Shown: positions 34,147 to 43,007, numbered from the stretch's first letter. The stretch is 60,024 nucleotides of DNA from Oxalobacteraceae bacterium (GCA_027490255.1 JAIXYM010000155.1:1-60024), one strand, 5' to 3'. The notes: generated by a model not told the origin, from the letters alone. Translations and numbers: made by a program.

Positions 34147-35592
34147 ATGTTTTCAGAGGCAATCAAAGTGACAGCACCTACAGAAATCTCGCATCCCGCA
34201 TTGTGGCTGGACCCGAAGTCTGCGGTCGGCCCGAATGAGCGTGAACAGCTTGCCGCTGCCGGACTGCAGCTCCTACCGGTCGCCACACTCGACGACCTGA
34301 AGCAGGGGCTCGCGCGTGCGCGCCTGGTGGTCATTCGCTTGATGACTGACGTCAGTCTGCTGGAAGAGGTCAAGAAACTCACCCAATCGTTTGGACATGC
34401 CGTGCCGGTGCTGTGCCGCATTGACCGTAATCGTTTCGAGCTTGCAGTGGAAGCAATGCGTTGCGGTGCTTATCAAGTGGTGGCTGCTGATGAATGGTCG
34501 GTCGATGTCTGGCGCAATTCTTTGTCGCTGGCGCCGCGCCGTCCCGAGCCGCAGCGTAGTGGTCCGCAGACCTTTGTCTTTGTTGATCCCAATAGTCAGC
34601 ATCTGCTTGAACTCGCACGTCGTGTCGCGCAGACACAGGTGTCCGCGCTGGTCACCGGTCCTACGGGCGCCGGTAAAGAAGTCCTCGCCCGAGTGCTGCA
34701 TGATGCCTCGCCACGTCGCAACGGCCCTTTCGTTGCCATGAATTGCGCCGCACTGCCTGAAAACCTGATTGAAGATTTATTGTTTGGTCACGAGAAGGGC
34801 GCCTTTACCGGTGCATTGAAAGAGCATCGTGGTCTGTTCGAACAAGCGCATGGCGGCACGATCTTCTTGGATGAAATCGCCGAGATGCCGTATCACCTGC
34901 AAACCAAACTCCTGCGCGTGCTACAGGAACGCAAAATCACACGTCTTGGTGGCAATGCGCCCATCGAACTCGATGTACGTCTGGTCGCCGCCACCAACAA
35001 AGATTTGCGTGAAGCGATTGCCGAGCGTGAGTTCCGTGAAGATCTCTATTTCCGTATCAGCGCCTTCAAATTGTCCGTGCTGCCGCTGCGCGAGCGGCCG
35101 GGCGATATTCTGCCGCTGGTCATGCAATTCCTGCGCACCTATGGTCCGGTGGATCGTCAGATCGAACTCTCGCCGCGTGCGATCGAACTGCTTCAGCACT
35201 ATCGCTGGCCAGGTAATGTACGTGAATTGCAAAACGTCGTTCAGCGCGCGCTGGTACTTTGCAACAGCGACACCATCACCGAAGCCGAACTCATGTTCGA
35301 TGAAACGGATGAAAAGCCTATCGCGCCACCGATATCGCAACCCCTCTCCGTTACGACGCACGCACAACTGATGAAATACGGTCAGCGTGAAATCGCTGAT
35401 GTACACAATGTCGAGTCTGTCGATTTATCGACGGCAGTTAAGAGCAGCGAGTATCAGGCCATCATGGCTGCGATTCAATCGACGCGTAACCGTAACGAAG
35501 CTGCAAAAAAACTCGGTATCAGTCCCCGTTCGCTGCGATACAAGATGGCGCAATTCCGCGAGCGCGGCGCACCTATGGCCGTAGCCGCTTGA
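34147..35592 (+). CDS. Sigma-54-dependent activator of flagellar genes (FleQ/FlrC-like)
   Basis: Residues about 140-390 of 481 form the AAA+ domain: Walker A GPTGAGKE, the sigma-54 contact GAFTGALKEHRGLFEQA, GGTIFLDEIAEMP (Walker B), and arginine-finger region EFREDLYFRI. The last 45 residues are a Fis-type helix-turn-helix (AAKKLGISPRSLRYKM). The N-terminal 110 residues resemble a receiver domain, but where the phospho-acceptor should be the strand reads LVVIRLM, so it may act without phosphorylation. The frame is open 246 bases upstream, but the sigma-54 promoter excludes that. ATG 34147, or GTG 34168 with AGAGG eight bases before it, is the start. It precedes fliE by 16 bases. Confidence 0.88.
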   Translation: MFSEAIKVTAPTEISHPALWLDPKSAVGPNEREQLAAAGLQLLPVATLDDLKQGLARARLVVIRLMTDVSLLEEVKKLTQSFGHAVPVLCRIDRNRFELAVEAMRCGAYQVVAADEWSVDVWRNSLSLAPRRPEPQRSGPQTFVFVDPNSQHLLELARRVAQTQVSALVTGPTGAGKEVLARVLHDASPRRNGPFVAMNCAALPENLIEDLLFGHEKGAFTGALKEHRGLFEQAHGGTIFLDEIAEMPYHLQTKLLRVLQERKITRLGGNAPIELDVRLVAATNKDLREAIAEREFREDLYFRISAFKLSVLPLRERPGDILPLVMQFLRTYGPVDRQIELSPRAIELLQHYRWPGNVRELQNVVQRALVLCNSDTITEAELMFDETDEKPIAPPISQPLSVTTHAQLMKYGQREIADVHNVESVDLSTAVKSSEYQAIMAAIQSTRNRNEAAKKLGISPRSLRYKMAQFRERGAPMAVAA

Positions 35593-35608
35593 GCAGGGAG
35601 TCAATAAC

Positions 35609-35956
35609 ATGATCAACAAAATCAACAGCCAGGCCAATATTGAATCGATGTTGGCTACGCTCCGTCAGCATCAGGTGGATTCGTCTGGCAAGACCACGCC
35701 ACCCTTGCTCACCGTGCCGGCGCCGGAAGTCGGCAAGCCGACCTTTGGTGAAGCCATTGAAGCTGCGGTCATCAAGACCAATGATACTCAGCAGCATGCG
35801 AGTAGTTTGCGTCAGGCTTATGACCGTGGTGAAGATGTTCCCCTGACCGATGTCGTGCTAGCGATGCAGAAATCCTCACTGGCATTTGAAGCGACGATGC
35901 AGATACGAAACAAAGTATTGAAGGCTTACGAAGATATTTTGAATATGCCTGTTTAA
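35609..35956 (+). CDS. fliE: Flagellar MS-ring/rod junction protein FliE
   Basis: FliE connects the MS ring to the rod and is among the first exported proteins. The 115 residues end with the typical PLTDVVLAMQKSSLAFEATMQIRNKVLKAYEDILNM. The length is normal. AGGGAG precedes the ATG. It begins 16 bases after the regulator, so it is probably on the same transcript from the sigma-54 promoter at 34115. Confidence 0.93.
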   Translation: MINKINSQANIESMLATLRQHQVDSSGKTTPPLLTVPAPEVGKPTFGEAIEAAVIKTNDTQQHASSLRQAYDRGEDVPLTDVVLAMQKSSLAFEATMQIRNKVLKAYEDILNMPV

Positions 35957-35976
35957 CGCTACCGATCAATGAGTAG

Positions 35977-36054
35977 ATGATCAAGCAGAAAACCAAGCAG
36001 AAAACTAAGCATAAAACCAAGCAGATGACTGAACAGAGAGTGAATCATGGCTGA
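35977..36054 (+). other. Tandem 12-base repeat and 25-codon open frame before fliF
   Basis: Three 12-base units (AAAACCAAGCAG, AAAACTAAGCAT, AAAACCAAGCAG) lie at 35989-36024. A frame starting at the ATG at 35977 reads MIKQKTKQKTKHKTKQ and ends at 36054, eight bases inside fliF. It could be a translated leader coupling to fliF or chance. No ribosome binding site is evident for it. Confidence 0.35.
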
Positions 36055-38065
36055 AGCGACAATGAACCCTGGCGGTATGCCGCCGCAACTGCCACCGGCG
36101 AACCCTAACGGCGCCGCTGATGGTGCTGCAGCGGCACTACCCATCGCGACATCCGGCATGCCGGCACCAGGTACGCAATTGCCTGAAGCCTTGCGTGGCG
36201 TGAACAGTGGCGTCTCCGCCTTCCGCGACTGGATTGATGGCGTACTCAAACAGCCTAGCGTTCGTCGCGCCCTGATTCCGCTGATGATTCTGCTGGTTTT
36301 GGTGATTGCTGCAATGTCGTTCCAGTTCAGCCAGAGCACACCTTATCGTCCGATCATGCCCGGCATGACAGAAAACGATAAGCAGGCCGCGATCGAAGCC
36401 CTTAAGGCAGGCGATTTCAAACCTAAAGTCGATACCAGCAGTGGACAGATTACCGTGCCCGAATCACGTTATCACGAAGCGCGTATTTTTCTGGCGGGAC
36501 AGGGTATTCCGAAAGAGGCGCAGCCTATCGGTATGGAGTCACTGAAAGACAAATCATCCATGACCACCAGTCAGTTCATGGAGCAGGTACAGTACAACAC
36601 TGCGATCGAGCAAGAGCTCGCGCGCAGCATCATGCAGATTTCTACCATCAAGGCAGCGCGCGTTCACTTGGCGCTGCCCAAGCAGAGCGTTTTTGTGCGT
36701 GAGCGCGCAACACCGAAAGCCTCGGTGGTGGTAACACCTCACAGCGGCCGTGGCGTATCAACGCCTCAGGTAAAAGCGATCGTCCATCTGGTGTCATCCA
36801 GCGTGCCTTATCTCACACCGCAGAATGTTTCCGTGGTCGATGATCAGGGCAATCTCATGACCGAAGAAAACCAGGTTGACGCCGCGATGGGACTGACTAT
36901 GGCCCAAATGGCGCACAAGCAGCGTACAGAAGAAACCTACCGCAATCGCGTGACAGAATTACTGGGACCCGTCGTTGGTGAGGCTTCTGTGCAGGCACAA
37001 GTTAATCTGACACTCGATTACACCCAAGTCGAAACCACGACTGAGGATTTTGATGATAAAGACAAAGGCGTGAAGCCGCGTTCCGAAGCACTGACCACCG
37101 AGCGCAAATTCAAGCTTGATCCAGAAGGTATTCCTGGTGCGATGAGTAACTCGCCACCGCCCGATGCTGACCTGACGAAAAACACTAACACTGACGAGCA
37201 GAAGCCTGCCACGAACGAAACCGTGACCACCAAGTCAACACGTAATTTTGAAATGGACCGCTCGGTGCGTCACGTAAAAAATTCACTGGGTAATATCTCG
37301 CGTGTGACGGTTGCTGTGGTCGTGGCCGAGCGTCCTGCACCACCACCAGCCGATGGTAAGCCTCCGGCACCTGGTGCGCCGACCACGATTCCTTATACAG
37401 CGCAGGAACTGGACCGCATGCTCAATCTGGTTCGCAGTGCAGTGGGTTACAGCGAAGCTCGGGGTGACGTGGTCACAGTGGCGCCAGCACGTTTCGAAAC
37501 GCTGGCACCTGAGCCACCCAAGCCCTGGTATGAAAATGGCGATATCCAGAATTTCATTAAAATCGGTTTGGCAGCGCTCGTGATCATTGTCTTCATGTTG
37601 GCTGTGGTACGCCCTATGGTCAAAGGACCAACGATCAATCAGATCATGCCGCCTGTGCTGACACCGACTGTCGAAGAAATCAGAGCGCTGGAACAAGCCA
37701 AGGCCGCCGAAGAAGCCCAGATCGCGGCCGAAGCGAAAGCTGCTGCCGACCAGTTGGCTGCCGAAGAAGCGGCTGCAGTTCTGGCTGCCGAGGAAGAGGC
37801 TGCTGCACTGGCTGCCGCAGAAGCAGAAGCAGCGGCAGAAGCCGAGAGCCAGTTGGCCGAGGGCGAGATCGAGATGCAGGAGGGCGAATCGCTGGATGAG
37901 CTCAAAGCACGGATGCAGGCCATGAAGCCGAAGAAACCGACCTTCACCGCCGATATGCTCGACACCGCCAACAGCTATGATGACAAAGTCGCGTTGATCC
38001 GGATGTTGGTATCTCAGGAATCTGGTCGTGTGGCGCTGGTATTGAAAAACATGGTCAGGTCTTAA
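36047..38065 (+). CDS. fliF: Flagellar MS-ring protein FliF
   Basis: The 672-residue membrane ring protein is somewhat longer than the usual 530-580. The first membrane helix is near residues 78-95 (PLMILLVLVIAAMSF) and the second near 505-523 (GLAALVIIVFMLAVV). The periplasmic ring-building motifs include TSQFMEQVQYNTAIEQELARSI and KASVVVTPHSG. After the second helix comes a 70-residue Ala/Glu coiled-coil-like linker, which explains the extra length, then the FliG-binding tail (ADMLDTANSYDDKVALIRML, ending NMVRS). That tail is duplicated in the next gene. fliF is flanked by fliE and an unusual extra gene. Confidence 0.94.
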   Translation: MAEATMNPGGMPPQLPPANPNGAADGAAAALPIATSGMPAPGTQLPEALRGVNSGVSAFRDWIDGVLKQPSVRRALIPLMILLVLVIAAMSFQFSQSTPYRPIMPGMTENDKQAAIEALKAGDFKPKVDTSSGQITVPESRYHEARIFLAGQGIPKEAQPIGMESLKDKSSMTTSQFMEQVQYNTAIEQELARSIMQISTIKAARVHLALPKQSVFVRERATPKASVVVTPHSGRGVSTPQVKAIVHLVSSSVPYLTPQNVSVVDDQGNLMTEENQVDAAMGLTMAQMAHKQRTEETYRNRVTELLGPVVGEASVQAQVNLTLDYTQVETTTEDFDDKDKGVKPRSEALTTERKFKLDPEGIPGAMSNSPPPDADLTKNTNTDEQKPATNETVTTKSTRNFEMDRSVRHVKNSLGNISRVTVAVVVAERPAPPPADGKPPAPGAPTTIPYTAQELDRMLNLVRSAVGYSEARGDVVTVAPARFETLAPEPPKPWYENGDIQNFIKIGLAALVIIVFMLAVVRPMVKGPTINQIMPPVLTPTVEEIRALEQAKAAEEAQIAAEAKAAADQLAAEEAAAVLAAEEEAAALAAAEAEAAAEAESQLAEGEIEMQEGESLDELKARMQAMKPKKPTFTADMLDTANSYDDKVALIRMLVSQESGRVALVLKNMVRS

Positions 38066-38098
38066 TCAGTACTGATCGAAAACGGAAACGGAAACATC

Positions 38099-38773
38099 AT
38101 GGCAGAAGCAAAAAAACCTGAGGCTCCACGGCCGGCATCGGCGGCGGTAAAGACCACCGCTGCTGTTCCCGCCAAGGCCGCAGCGGTACCCGCGAAAGCA
38201 GCACCTGTCGCTGCAAAGACAGCGGCAGTCCCTGCCAAGACCGCCGCAGTACCAGCACGCGTGGGCGGTGTACCTGCAAAAACTGCTGGCGTACCTGCAA
38301 AGACAGCAACGACTGGCGCGCTCGTGCCGGCTAAAACCGCAGCGATACCCGCCAAGACAGGCGCAGTCCCCGCAAAAACTGCCGCAGCACCGGCGAAACC
38401 AGCCCTGGCAGCCAAGACGACGACGGCGGGCGCCTCGGTTGTTGCGACCAAAGATATCGCGACGAAGGGTTCTGTCTCCACAGATCCAGCGAAGCCCGCG
38501 ACGACCGAATCTGCAACGGCAGGCGATAAAGACAAGCCTGGTTCGCCAGACGCTGTAAGTGCCGAAGATGAGGGTCAAAACTTCGAGGAAATGAGAAACA
38601 AATTCAAGCCTGCCAAGAAGCCTGTGGCGGTGCCGGCAGAATTACTGGGCGATGCAAAAAGTTATGATGACAAGCTGATTCTGGTGAAATTGCTGACTGA
38701 AAAAGAGCAGAGCCGGGTGGTTCTGATGATCAAGAACATGCTGCGCTCTTCGGGCGCAGAAAAGAAAAGATAA
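38099..38773 (+). CDS. Lys/Ala/Pro-repeat protein ending in a FliF-like FliG-binding tail
   Basis: This 224-residue protein stands between fliF and fliG. Residues about 10-110 are low-complexity repeats of the type AVPAKTA, strongly basic and reminiscent of histone-H1-like tails. Residues about 110-170 are a mixed linker. The last 45 (PAELLGDAKSYDDKLILVKL, ending IKNMLRSSGAEKKR) align without gaps to the FliF C-terminal tail at about 50 percent identity over 38 residues by eye, including SYDDK, RV and KNM-RS. In FliF this segment binds the N-terminal domain of FliG. It has no membrane segment or signal peptide. The role is not known; competition with, or bridging to, FliG is inferred. GGAAAC repeats before the ATG provide the ribosome site. 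Confidence 0.85.
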   Translation: MAEAKKPEAPRPASAAVKTTAAVPAKAAAVPAKAAPVAAKTAAVPAKTAAVPARVGGVPAKTAGVPAKTATTGALVPAKTAAIPAKTGAVPAKTAAAPAKPALAAKTTTAGASVVATKDIATKGSVSTDPAKPATTESATAGDKDKPGSPDAVSAEDEGQNFEEMRNKFKPAKKPVAVPAELLGDAKSYDDKLILVKLLTEKEQSRVVLMIKNMLRSSGAEKKR

Positions 38774-38785
38774 ATTGTAACCACC

Positions 38786-38817
38786 GAGGTTACGACAGAG
38801 GTTACGACAGAGGTTAT
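38786..38817 (+). repeat. Tandem 12-base repeat carrying ribosome-site sequence before fliG
   Basis: GAGGTTACGACA occurs twice in tandem (38786-38797, 38798-38809), with a partial third unit, GAGGTTAT. Each contains GAGG, so the fliG ATG at 38820 has up to three Shine-Dalgarno-like sites; the nearest is at 38810. Confidence 0.7.
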
Positions 38818-38819
38818 TT

Positions 38820-39872
38820 ATGGCAGATCCAAAAACTCCCGCGGAAGCGACCATTTCCGAGGAACTCAAGCGAGAACTCGCCGAGCTGACCAACACCCAG
38901 CGCGCTGCTGTGCTGATGTTGTTGCTGGGTGAAGATCTGGCATCGAACATCATCAGTTACCTCGATCCCAAAGAGGTGCAGGAACTGGGTGCGGCGATGG
39001 TGTCGGTGGCTGACATGTCACAAGAGGCTGTGAATGCCGTGCTAGATCAGTTTGTCGACATGCTGAAAAAACAAACCAGCTTGTCATTGGGTACCACCGA
39101 CTATGTCGAGACGGTACTCAAACGTGCGCTGGGTCCTGACAAGGCATCATCTGTGCTATCTCGCATCATGCCCAATCGCGCCAGTCGCGGACTGGAGATT
39201 TTGCAATGGATGGATGCGCGTGGCATTGCTGAGATGATTCGCGGCGAACACCCGCAGGTAACGGCAATCATTCTGTCTGTGCTCGAGTCTGAGGTGGCGG
39301 CTGACGTGCTGGCTTTCTTGCCTGAAGAGGTGCGTCCGGAAGTAGTGCAGCGTGTGGCTAGCTTGGATACCGTTCAGCCGTCGGCGATGGAGGAACTTGA
39401 AACCATCATGAAGGCACAGTTCTCTAACAATGCGTCTTCATCCTCATCAAGCTTCGGTGGCGTCAAGGCAGCGGCGAAGATCATGAACTTCACCAAGGTG
39501 GAGCTCGAGTCGACGATCATGCAGGGCGTGGGGCAGATTGATGAAGAACTCGCGCTGCGTATTCAAGACAACATGTTCAGCTTTGATAATCTGGCAGGCG
39601 TGGACAACCGTGGTATTCAGGCGCTCATGCGTGCGGTCGAGCCAGATATGCTCATGGTTGCGCTGAAAGGTGCAACGGATGATGTTAAGAACAAATTCCT
39701 CGACAATATGTCCAGCCGGGCACGCGGTATGTTTATCGACGATATGGAATCCAAAGGTCCTCTGCGTATGACCGAAGTCGAAGACGCGCAGAAGAAAGTT
39801 ATGCGTAAAGCACGAACGCTTTCCGAGAAGGGCGAGCTGATCCTGGCCTCAGGTGGAGCCGATTTTGTCTGA
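38820..39872 (+). CDS. fliG: Flagellar motor switch protein FliG
   Basis: FliG couples the MS ring to the C ring and receives torque from the stators. The 350-residue protein has an N-terminal FliF-binding domain (LTNTQRAAVLMLLLGEDLA), the EHPQ motif in RGEHPQVTAIILSVLE, and the C-terminal charged helix (LKGATDDVKNKFLDNMSSRARGMFIDDM). The length is slightly above the usual 330-340, with an extra N-terminal 15 residues. A Ser-rich linker (SSSSSSFGG) precedes the middle armadillo helices. fliH overlaps its end. Confidence 0.96.
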   Translation: MADPKTPAEATISEELKRELAELTNTQRAAVLMLLLGEDLASNIISYLDPKEVQELGAAMVSVADMSQEAVNAVLDQFVDMLKKQTSLSLGTTDYVETVLKRALGPDKASSVLSRIMPNRASRGLEILQWMDARGIAEMIRGEHPQVTAIILSVLESEVAADVLAFLPEEVRPEVVQRVASLDTVQPSAMEELETIMKAQFSNNASSSSSSFGGVKAAAKIMNFTKVELESTIMQGVGQIDEELALRIQDNMFSFDNLAGVDNRGIQALMRAVEPDMLMVALKGATDDVKNKFLDNMSSRARGMFIDDMESKGPLRMTEVEDAQKKVMRKARTLSEKGELILASGGADFV

Positions 39873-41211
39873 GTCTTCTCATGCAGCGCGCCGGCGCCAC
39901 GAGTACATGCCAAACCGGATGTTCGATCCGGTTGCCAACCCATTCGCGGTGCAAAACTTGCTGGTCAAAGAAGAGCAGGGATACAGAGTCAACACTGATG
40001 AGCGGCCTGAGTTCGGTTTCGAATCCGATCCGCTGATCAACAAAGAAGGCCCGGAAAATTTCGCGCTCGATGAAGTCATTGAATTGGCAGATCTGACTGG
40101 CGCCACTGCTTATGCGTCAGAGGCTGATGCCAAGAGTACTTTTGTGGCTGAACCCTCGTCTGCTGCTGATGCGGCGATGGTAAATCCGGAAACAGGTTTC
40201 ATGGCCGATGCCGCAATGGCAGCATCGAGTACCAATGGCTTTACTGAAAATACAGAGCAGGGTGACCCGATCGCCACTGCGCAATCAGAGCTGCACGACG
40301 ACTTGGTTGCCAATACCGGAGACGCTGGGGACGCCAATACGGCCATTCATGCGGAAACCGAGAACGCCATTGCGTCGGAATCGCCGGATATCACCGATGG
40401 CGAATCCTCCGTTACAGAAGAAGTGACTGCATTCACCGCAGACGACCATGATACTGAAGCAGTAGCGGCCGAGCTTGCAAGCGAGCCTGAGCTTGCACAA
40501 GCAGAGGCAGCACCCGAGGTCGCCAGCACGCCAGCAAAACCGGATCTTTCTGGTGAAGCCTTCGCTGCATTGATTGCGGCAACCCGAGAGCAGACACGCG
40601 CTGAAACCCATGAGCGAGCCTATAACGAAGGTCTTGAAGCCGGCAAGGCGCAAGCCATAGCCGAGCTCCAAAAAGAACACGACACGCAGATCACCCAGCT
40701 CAAGGCCTTGCAGGAAGCGCTGCAAAAAATCAGCTTTGATGCTGATGCCCTGTTTGAGCCCGTTAAAAAACTGAGCGTGCATTTGGCCGAGCAACTGGTG
40801 CGCGGCGAGCTTGCGCAATCAGGGCAAACGATTTCCCGACTGGTAGATAACAGTCTGCGCGAACTAAACGCGTCCGGTGAGAAAGCCGTCATTGTGCATC
40901 TGAATCACGAAGATCTCGAAGCCTACCGACCCTTGGTAGCGCAATTTGGCGACAGCATGATTCTGCGCCCTGATTCGCTACTTGAACGGGGCAGCGTTCG
41001 CGTCTCGCTCGATGGCAGTGTGGTTGAAGACTTGATGCAGCGTCGCATTGATGGCCTGAAAAAATCACTGAGCCAACCTGCAGCACCTAGCTGGCAGGCG
41101 GATGGTGGACGACTCAGCGATCGTCTAAACGAATCACAGCGGGGCAGTCAGCAGGTCGAAGATGTCACCGCCGTAGAAACCTCGAGCAGCGACGATGACC
41201 TCAACGATTGA
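39853..41211 (+). CDS. fliH: Flagellar export regulator FliH
   Basis: FliH binds FliI ATPase and the C ring to deliver export cargo. The C-terminal part (EAFAALIAATREQTRAETHERAYNEGLEAGKAQA, then LSVHLAEQLVRGEL and VIVHLNHEDLEAYRPLV) is the FliH domain. About 180 acidic and alanine-rich residues (roughly 60-230) are inserted before it, making the protein 452 residues, about twice the usual size. The start is uncertain: GTG 39853, TTG 39865 (GGTGGAG six bases before) or ATG 39907 are all in frame. It overlaps fliG and fliI. Confidence 0.88.
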   Translation: MEPILSESSHAARRRHEYMPNRMFDPVANPFAVQNLLVKEEQGYRVNTDERPEFGFESDPLINKEGPENFALDEVIELADLTGATAYASEADAKSTFVAEPSSAADAAMVNPETGFMADAAMAASSTNGFTENTEQGDPIATAQSELHDDLVANTGDAGDANTAIHAETENAIASESPDITDGESSVTEEVTAFTADDHDTEAVAAELASEPELAQAEAAPEVASTPAKPDLSGEAFAALIAATREQTRAETHERAYNEGLEAGKAQAIAELQKEHDTQITQLKALQEALQKISFDADALFEPVKKLSVHLAEQLVRGELAQSGQTISRLVDNSLRELNASGEKAVIVHLNHEDLEAYRPLVAQFGDSMILRPDSLLERGSVRVSLDGSVVEDLMQRRIDGLKKSLSQPAAPSWQADGGRLSDRLNESQRGSQQVEDVTAVETSSSDDDLND

Positions 41212-42526
41212 TTACGCCGATGTGGTTGAGCGCCTGATTGCGCAGACCCGCACTCCGCCTGCTTGCAATACGGGCACACTGGTGCGACTGGTTGGCATGA
41301 CGCTCGAAGCGCGCGGCATCATGGCGCCGCTGGGTGCCTTGTGCGAAATCGAAGGCAATGGTGGAAACAAAATCTCTGCCGAAGTCGTTGGCTTTAATGA
41401 TCAGACACTTTTTCTGATGCCTTTTACCGAGCCCATCGGTATTGGTCCTGGTGCTGCTGTGCGTGTACTCGCCAATTCATCCGAAGCGCGCTTAGGCGAT
41501 GGTTTGCTGGGGCGTGTTATTGATGCGTTCGGCGAACCACTGGATGGCGGTCCACCACCGGATTGCCCCGACCGACTTGCCTTGTTGGGATTGCCGCTCA
41601 ACCCGATGGAGCGCGGTCCGATCAATCAGATACTCGATGTGGGTGTCAAAGCGATTAATGGCTTGCTCACTATGGGCAGGGGGCAGCGTATTGGTCTCAT
41701 CGCAGGTTCGGGCGTCGGTAAGAGCTCATTGCTCGGAATGATTACCCGATTTACCAAAGCTGATGTGGTGGTGATTGGATTGATTGGTGAACGTGGACGC
41801 GAGGTTCAGGCCTTCATCAACGAAGTGCTGGGCCCCGAGGGTCGCGCCAAATCTATCGTCATTGCCGCACCTGCGAATGTGTCACCCGTGATGCGCTTGA
41901 AAGCCACTCACCTGACGCATGTGATCGCTGAATATTTTCGAGATCAGGGTAAGAATGTACTGATGCTCATGGACAGTCTCACTCGAGTCGCGCACGCCCA
42001 GCGTGAAATTGGTCTTGCTATTGGTGAGCCGCCCACCGCCAAAGGTTATCCGCCCTCTGTATTTGCTTTGCTGCCGAATTTGATCGAGCGCACTGGTGTT
42101 GGACGTCATGGTTATGGTGCTATCACCGCTATTTATACGGTGCTGGCCGAAGGTGATGATGCACAGGATCCGATCGTGGATATCGCGCGCGCGTCACTGG
42201 ACGGACAAGTCATGTTGTCTCGTAAGCTCGCTGATGCGGCACATTATCCAGCGATTGATCTGAATGGATCGATCTCGCGGGTCATGCAAAATTTATTACC
42301 GGCTGATGAGCTCAAGCTAGCCAATCGTGTACGCCGACTCTGGTCCTTATATCAGCAGAATCAGGATCTGATTTCGGTGGGCGCCTACGAAATGGGCTCC
42401 AATCCCGAGATCGATCAGGCAATTGCACTTCGCTCGCAGCTGGAAGCTTTTCTTGTGCAGGACATGCATGCCGAAGTGGATCATGACACCACCCGTCAGA
42501 ACATCCGGCAGTTGCTGGGTCTATGA
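41195..42526 (+). CDS. fliI: Flagellum-specific ATPase FliI
   Basis: This 443-residue F1-beta-like ATPase powers early steps of flagellar export. The Walker A motif is AGSGVGKSSLLGMI (about residues 170-183), Walker B is VLMLMDSLTRVAHAQREIGLA and the following GEPPTAKGYPPSVFALLP is the classic FliI/YscN block. The length is normal. It overlaps fliH by 17 bases. Confidence 0.97.
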   Translation: MTSTIDYADVVERLIAQTRTPPACNTGTLVRLVGMTLEARGIMAPLGALCEIEGNGGNKISAEVVGFNDQTLFLMPFTEPIGIGPGAAVRVLANSSEARLGDGLLGRVIDAFGEPLDGGPPPDCPDRLALLGLPLNPMERGPINQILDVGVKAINGLLTMGRGQRIGLIAGSGVGKSSLLGMITRFTKADVVVIGLIGERGREVQAFINEVLGPEGRAKSIVIAAPANVSPVMRLKATHLTHVIAEYFRDQGKNVLMLMDSLTRVAHAQREIGLAIGEPPTAKGYPPSVFALLPNLIERTGVGRHGYGAITAIYTVLAEGDDAQDPIVDIARASLDGQVMLSRKLADAAHYPAIDLNGSISRVMQNLLPADELKLANRVRRLWSLYQQNQDLISVGAYEMGSNPEIDQAIALRSQLEAFLVQDMHAEVDHDTTRQNIRQLLGL

Positions 42527-42575
42527 GACGCCCGCCTGAGTGCATGACAGGCTGTACTACTACCAAGCCAAAACA

Positions 42576-43007
42576 ATGAACAACTGCTGGAATATTCTCG
42601 CAGAACGCGCACAGCACGCTACCCGCGAGGCTCAAGCCCGCGTCGTTGACGTTCGTGCGCGGATAGAAAAACTCGAGAGTAGTGAGGCGCATATCGACAA
42701 ACTGCGCGCAGATTATGTCGAACGCTACAACGCCACGCAAAAAGAGTCCCACAAAATCAGCGACAACATCGCCTACCGACAATTCCTAGATCATTTGCGC
42801 GGTCTGCGTCTGCGCGTTGAATCACAAACCTCAGCAGCGCGAGTGCAACTCATTGAAGCCAAAGCCGCATTGCTCGTCGCTCAGCGCGAACAAGCCAAAA
42901 TGGAAGCGATGGTCGAACGCGATGAACGCAATGCCGAACAAGTCGCGGCGAAAAAAGAGCAGCGTGAATTGGATGCGGCGGGTATACGCTTGTTTAATTT
43001 GCGGTAG
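42576..43007 (+). CDS. fliJ: Flagellar export chaperone FliJ
   Basis: The 143-residue protein is almost entirely a heptad-patterned coiled coil (for example ARVVDVRARIEKLESSEAHI and VAQREQAKMEAMVERDERN), as expected for FliJ, which inserts in the FliI ring. Placement directly after fliI supports the call. The frame is open 36 bases further; I chose the ATG at 42576 because the helix starts there. No fliK follows in this window. Confidence 0.85.
   Translation: MNNCWNILAERAQHATREAQARVVDVRARIEKLESSEAHIDKLRADYVERYNATQKESHKISDNIAYRQFLDHLRGLRLRVESQTSAARVQLIEAKAALLVAQREQAKMEAMVERDERNAEQVAAKKEQRELDAAGIRLFNLR

Noticed and set aside
38062..38535. Long open frames on the minus strand opposite the AVPAKTA repeat gene
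   Set aside because: They are the antisense reading of GC-rich repeated codons; the plus-strand frame has the FliF-like tail and good context.
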